NCBI RefSeq assembly: GCF_013085345.1
Contig: NZ_JABFAJ010000003.1
Location: 124,001-188,000 of the forward strand
Source: Isoptericola sediminis
GTDB taxonomy: Bacteria; Actinomycetota; Actinomycetes; Actinomycetales; Cellulomonadaceae
Length of the DNA stretch: 64,000 nucleotides
Direction: 5' to 3'
The position numbers and the translations under genes were made by a program. The notes beneath the pieces were generated by a model that did not search any database, was not told where the DNA came from, and saw only the letters and a list, made by a program, of their open reading frames with translations. Every line of letters starts with the position of its first letter. Positions within the stretch are counted from its first letter, which is position 1. This document shows, piece after piece, positions 62,488 through 64,000 of the stretch.

Positions 62488-64000
62488 ATGGGCGCACCGG
62501 AGGACCTCGACCTCGCTCGCGCGGCCTACGAGCGGCGTGACTGGATCGCAGCCTACCGCCTGCTGAGCGCCCTCGACGACGACGCGTTGGTCGGCCCCGA
62601 CTTCGTCGCTCTCGCCACCGCGGCCTACCTGGTGGGACGGCACGACGACGTCGTGCAGGCCCTGCACCGCGCCTACCGCTCCGCCGAGAAGGCCCGTGAC
62701 CTGCGCGGGGCCGCACGGGCCGCGCTGTGGCTGACCACCGTCCTGGAGGACGCGGGAGAGCGAGCGGTCGCCCACGGCTGGCTGTCCCGGGCCGAGGGCC
62801 TGCTCGGGCGGCTGGACGAGGACGTCGTCGAGCACGGGTACCTGCGCGAGCGCCAGACCTTCGCCCACCTGGCGCGCGGGGAGATCGCCGACGCCCTCGC
62901 GCTCGCGCCGACCGTCACGGCCTACGGTCGACGGTTCGCCGACCCGGACCTCGCCGCGGCGGGGCTGGTCGTCGAGGGGCGGCTGCGGATCTACACCGGC
63001 GACGTGCCCGGTGGTCTCGCGCTCGTCGACGAGGCGATGGCGTCGGTCGTGGCCGGTGAGACCTCGCCGATCTACTCCGGCCTCGCCTTCTGCGCCGCGA
63101 TCGAGGCGTGCCAGGAGCTGTCCGACCTCGGACGCGCCGACGAGTGGACCCGGGCGATGTCGACGTGGTGCGACCGCCAGGCCGGCCTGGTGGCCTTCAC
63201 CGGTCAGTGCGCCGTGCACCGCGGCCAGCTGCTGCGCATGCACGGCGCGTTCCCGGACGCGGTGCGCGAGCTGGAGGACGCCGCCGCGCGGCACGGCACC
63301 GCCGGCGGGGGAGCGGCCGCCGGTCTCGCTCACTACGAGCGCGGCGAGGCGCTGCGTGTCCTCGGCCGGGAGGACGACGCCGCATCCGCCTACGACCGGG
63401 CGACCGGCCTCGGCCACCCGGGTCAGCCCGGCCGGGCGCTGCTGTGGCTCGCACGCGGCGAGACCGACGCCGCCGAGCGCGCGATCCGTGTGTCGCTCGC
63501 CGAGGCCGTCGACCCGGTGCGGCGCTCGGCCCTGCTCCCGGCCGCGGTCGAGATCCTGACCGCGGCGGGAGAGGTCGACGAGGCAGCGGGGCTCGCCGAC
63601 GAGATCCGTGCCACCGCCGACGAGTTCGGCAGCGTCGCCCTGGCCGCCGCCGGGGCGTACGCGACGGCATCCGTCGCTCTCGCCCGCGGCGACGCCGAAC
63701 GCGCGCTGGCCGCCGCCCGTCGGGCCGGGACGTCGTGGGGTGGTCTCGAGGCCCCCTACGAGTGCGCCCGGTGCCGCGTGCTGGTCGCGCGCGCCCTGCG
63801 AGCCCTGGGTGACGAGCGGTCGGCGCTCGCCGAGCTCGAGCCGGCCGCCCGGACCTTCGCCGAGCTGGGCGCGATGCCCGCCTCGGCCGAGGTGGCGGCG
63901 CTGCTGCCCGGGGAGGAGCGGCCCGGCGGTCTGAGCGCCCGGGAGGTCGAGGTGCTGTGCCTGGTCGCCGAGGGGTACACCAACGCCGAGATCGCGGCCG
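62488..64000 (+). CDS. LuxR-family regulator with TPR-like repeats, cut by window end
   Basis: The frame is open from ATG 62488 to the last base, so at least 504 residues, with the C-terminus missing. Most of the protein is repeated helical pairs typical of TPR arrays (LARAAYERRDWIAAYRLLSAL; AAGLAHYERGEALRVLGREDDAASAYDRATGL; DAERALAAARRAGTSWGG). The last visible residues, GLSAREVEVLCLVAEGYTNAEIAA, are the first part of a LuxR-type helix-turn-helix. No ATP-binding P-loop is seen, unlike LAL/MalT proteins. The signal sensed is unknown. GGGAGCAGGG lies upstream of the start, with TATCGT (62461-62466) as a possible -10. Confidence 0.85.
   Translation, partial: MGAPEDLDLARAAYERRDWIAAYRLLSALDDDALVGPDFVALATAAYLVGRHDDVVQALHRAYRSAEKARDLRGAARAALWLTTVLEDAGERAVAHGWLSRAEGLLGRLDEDVVEHGYLRERQTFAHLARGEIADALALAPTVTAYGRRFADPDLAAAGLVVEGRLRIYTGDVPGGLALVDEAMASVVAGETSPIYSGLAFCAAIEACQELSDLGRADEWTRAMSTWCDRQAGLVAFTGQCAVHRGQLLRMHGAFPDAVRELEDAAARHGTAGGGAAAGLAHYERGEALRVLGREDDAASAYDRATGLGHPGQPGRALLWLARGETDAAERAIRVSLAEAVDPVRRSALLPAAVEILTAAGEVDEAAGLADEIRATADEFGSVALAAAGAYATASVALARGDAERALAAARRAGTSWGGLEAPYECARCRVLVARALRALGDERSALAELEPAARTFAELGAMPASAEVAALLPGEERPGGLSAREVEVLCLVAEGYTNAEIAA

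Noticed and set aside
49593-64000. A complete integrated island bounded by a repeat of the tRNA-Pro 3' end
   Set aside because: No second copy of the tRNA 3' end was seen in the window and no integrase follows the tRNA.

Overview
This is a 64 kb stretch of very GC-rich bacterial chromosome. It belongs to an actinobacterium, most likely of the order Micrococcales and resembling Cellulomonadaceae or Promicromonosporaceae. That placement is inferred from gene content and order: an ANTAR response regulator of the PdtaR type, RbpA, WhiA, OpcA, TANNNT-type -10 hexamers, very many GTG starts, and the uvrC-rapZ-yvcK-whiA-gap-pgk-tpiA-secG and xerD-parA-scpA-scpB-rluB-cmk-der gene orders.

Layout. 1-570: the 3' end of an IS481-type transposase abutting tRNA-Leu(CAA). 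700-9001: pdtaR, a GNAT acetyltransferase, a hotdog thioesterase, polA, a methyltransferase, pfkA and rpsA. 9050-9285: an intergenic region with short repeats at an exact 20-bp period. 9286-16910: an ABC half-transporter, coaE, pcp, uvrB, and a two-gene terC operon behind a yybP-ykoY (Mn2+) riboswitch. 16920-26437: YCII, MBL hydrolase, uvrA with a LexA box, an OsmC protein, uvrC, rapZ, yvcK and whiA. 26680-30766: gap, pgk, tpiA, secG and rbpA. 30854-37489 (minus strand): pgl, opcA, zwf, tal and tkt, the pentose phosphate block. 37839-45550: ctaB, xerD, parA, scpA, scpB, rluB, cmk and der. 45631-49461: an FMN riboswitch and ribD-ribE-ribBA-ribH, each gene overlapping the next by 1-4 bases. 49593-49666: tRNA-Pro(GGG).

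From about 49,700 to the right edge the content changes from conserved housekeeping genes to accessory ones. These are an MFS transporter, a secreted HNH nuclease, a secreted seven-repeat FG-GAP/VCBS protein, a small secreted protein, SRPBCC, SDR, DUF1905 and DLH proteins, an orphan, a SARP-like regulator, a lysin plus small membrane protein pair, DUF2200, a flavin monooxygenase-like enzyme and a LuxR-type regulator cut by the window edge.

How the genes work together: all three UvrABC excision-repair subunits lie within 11 kb; lower glycolysis and the pentose phosphate pathway lie back to back; chromosome dimer resolution and segregation (XerD, ParA, ScpAB) sit together; riboflavin synthesis is under FMN control.

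The strongest non-coding signals are: (1) about 20 genes whose start codon lies 6-7 nt after a -10-like hexamer, i.e. a leaderless architecture; (2) the terC riboswitch, whose 3' P1 strand is perfectly complementary to the terC Shine-Dalgarno region; (3) the 20-bp-period repeats after rpsA; (4) a promoter/leader/signal-peptide module shared by two unrelated secreted proteins; (5) an SD-preceded 12-codon in-frame mini-ORF at the end of ribBA that overlaps the ribH start. No CRISPR array, rRNA operon or intact prophage was seen.
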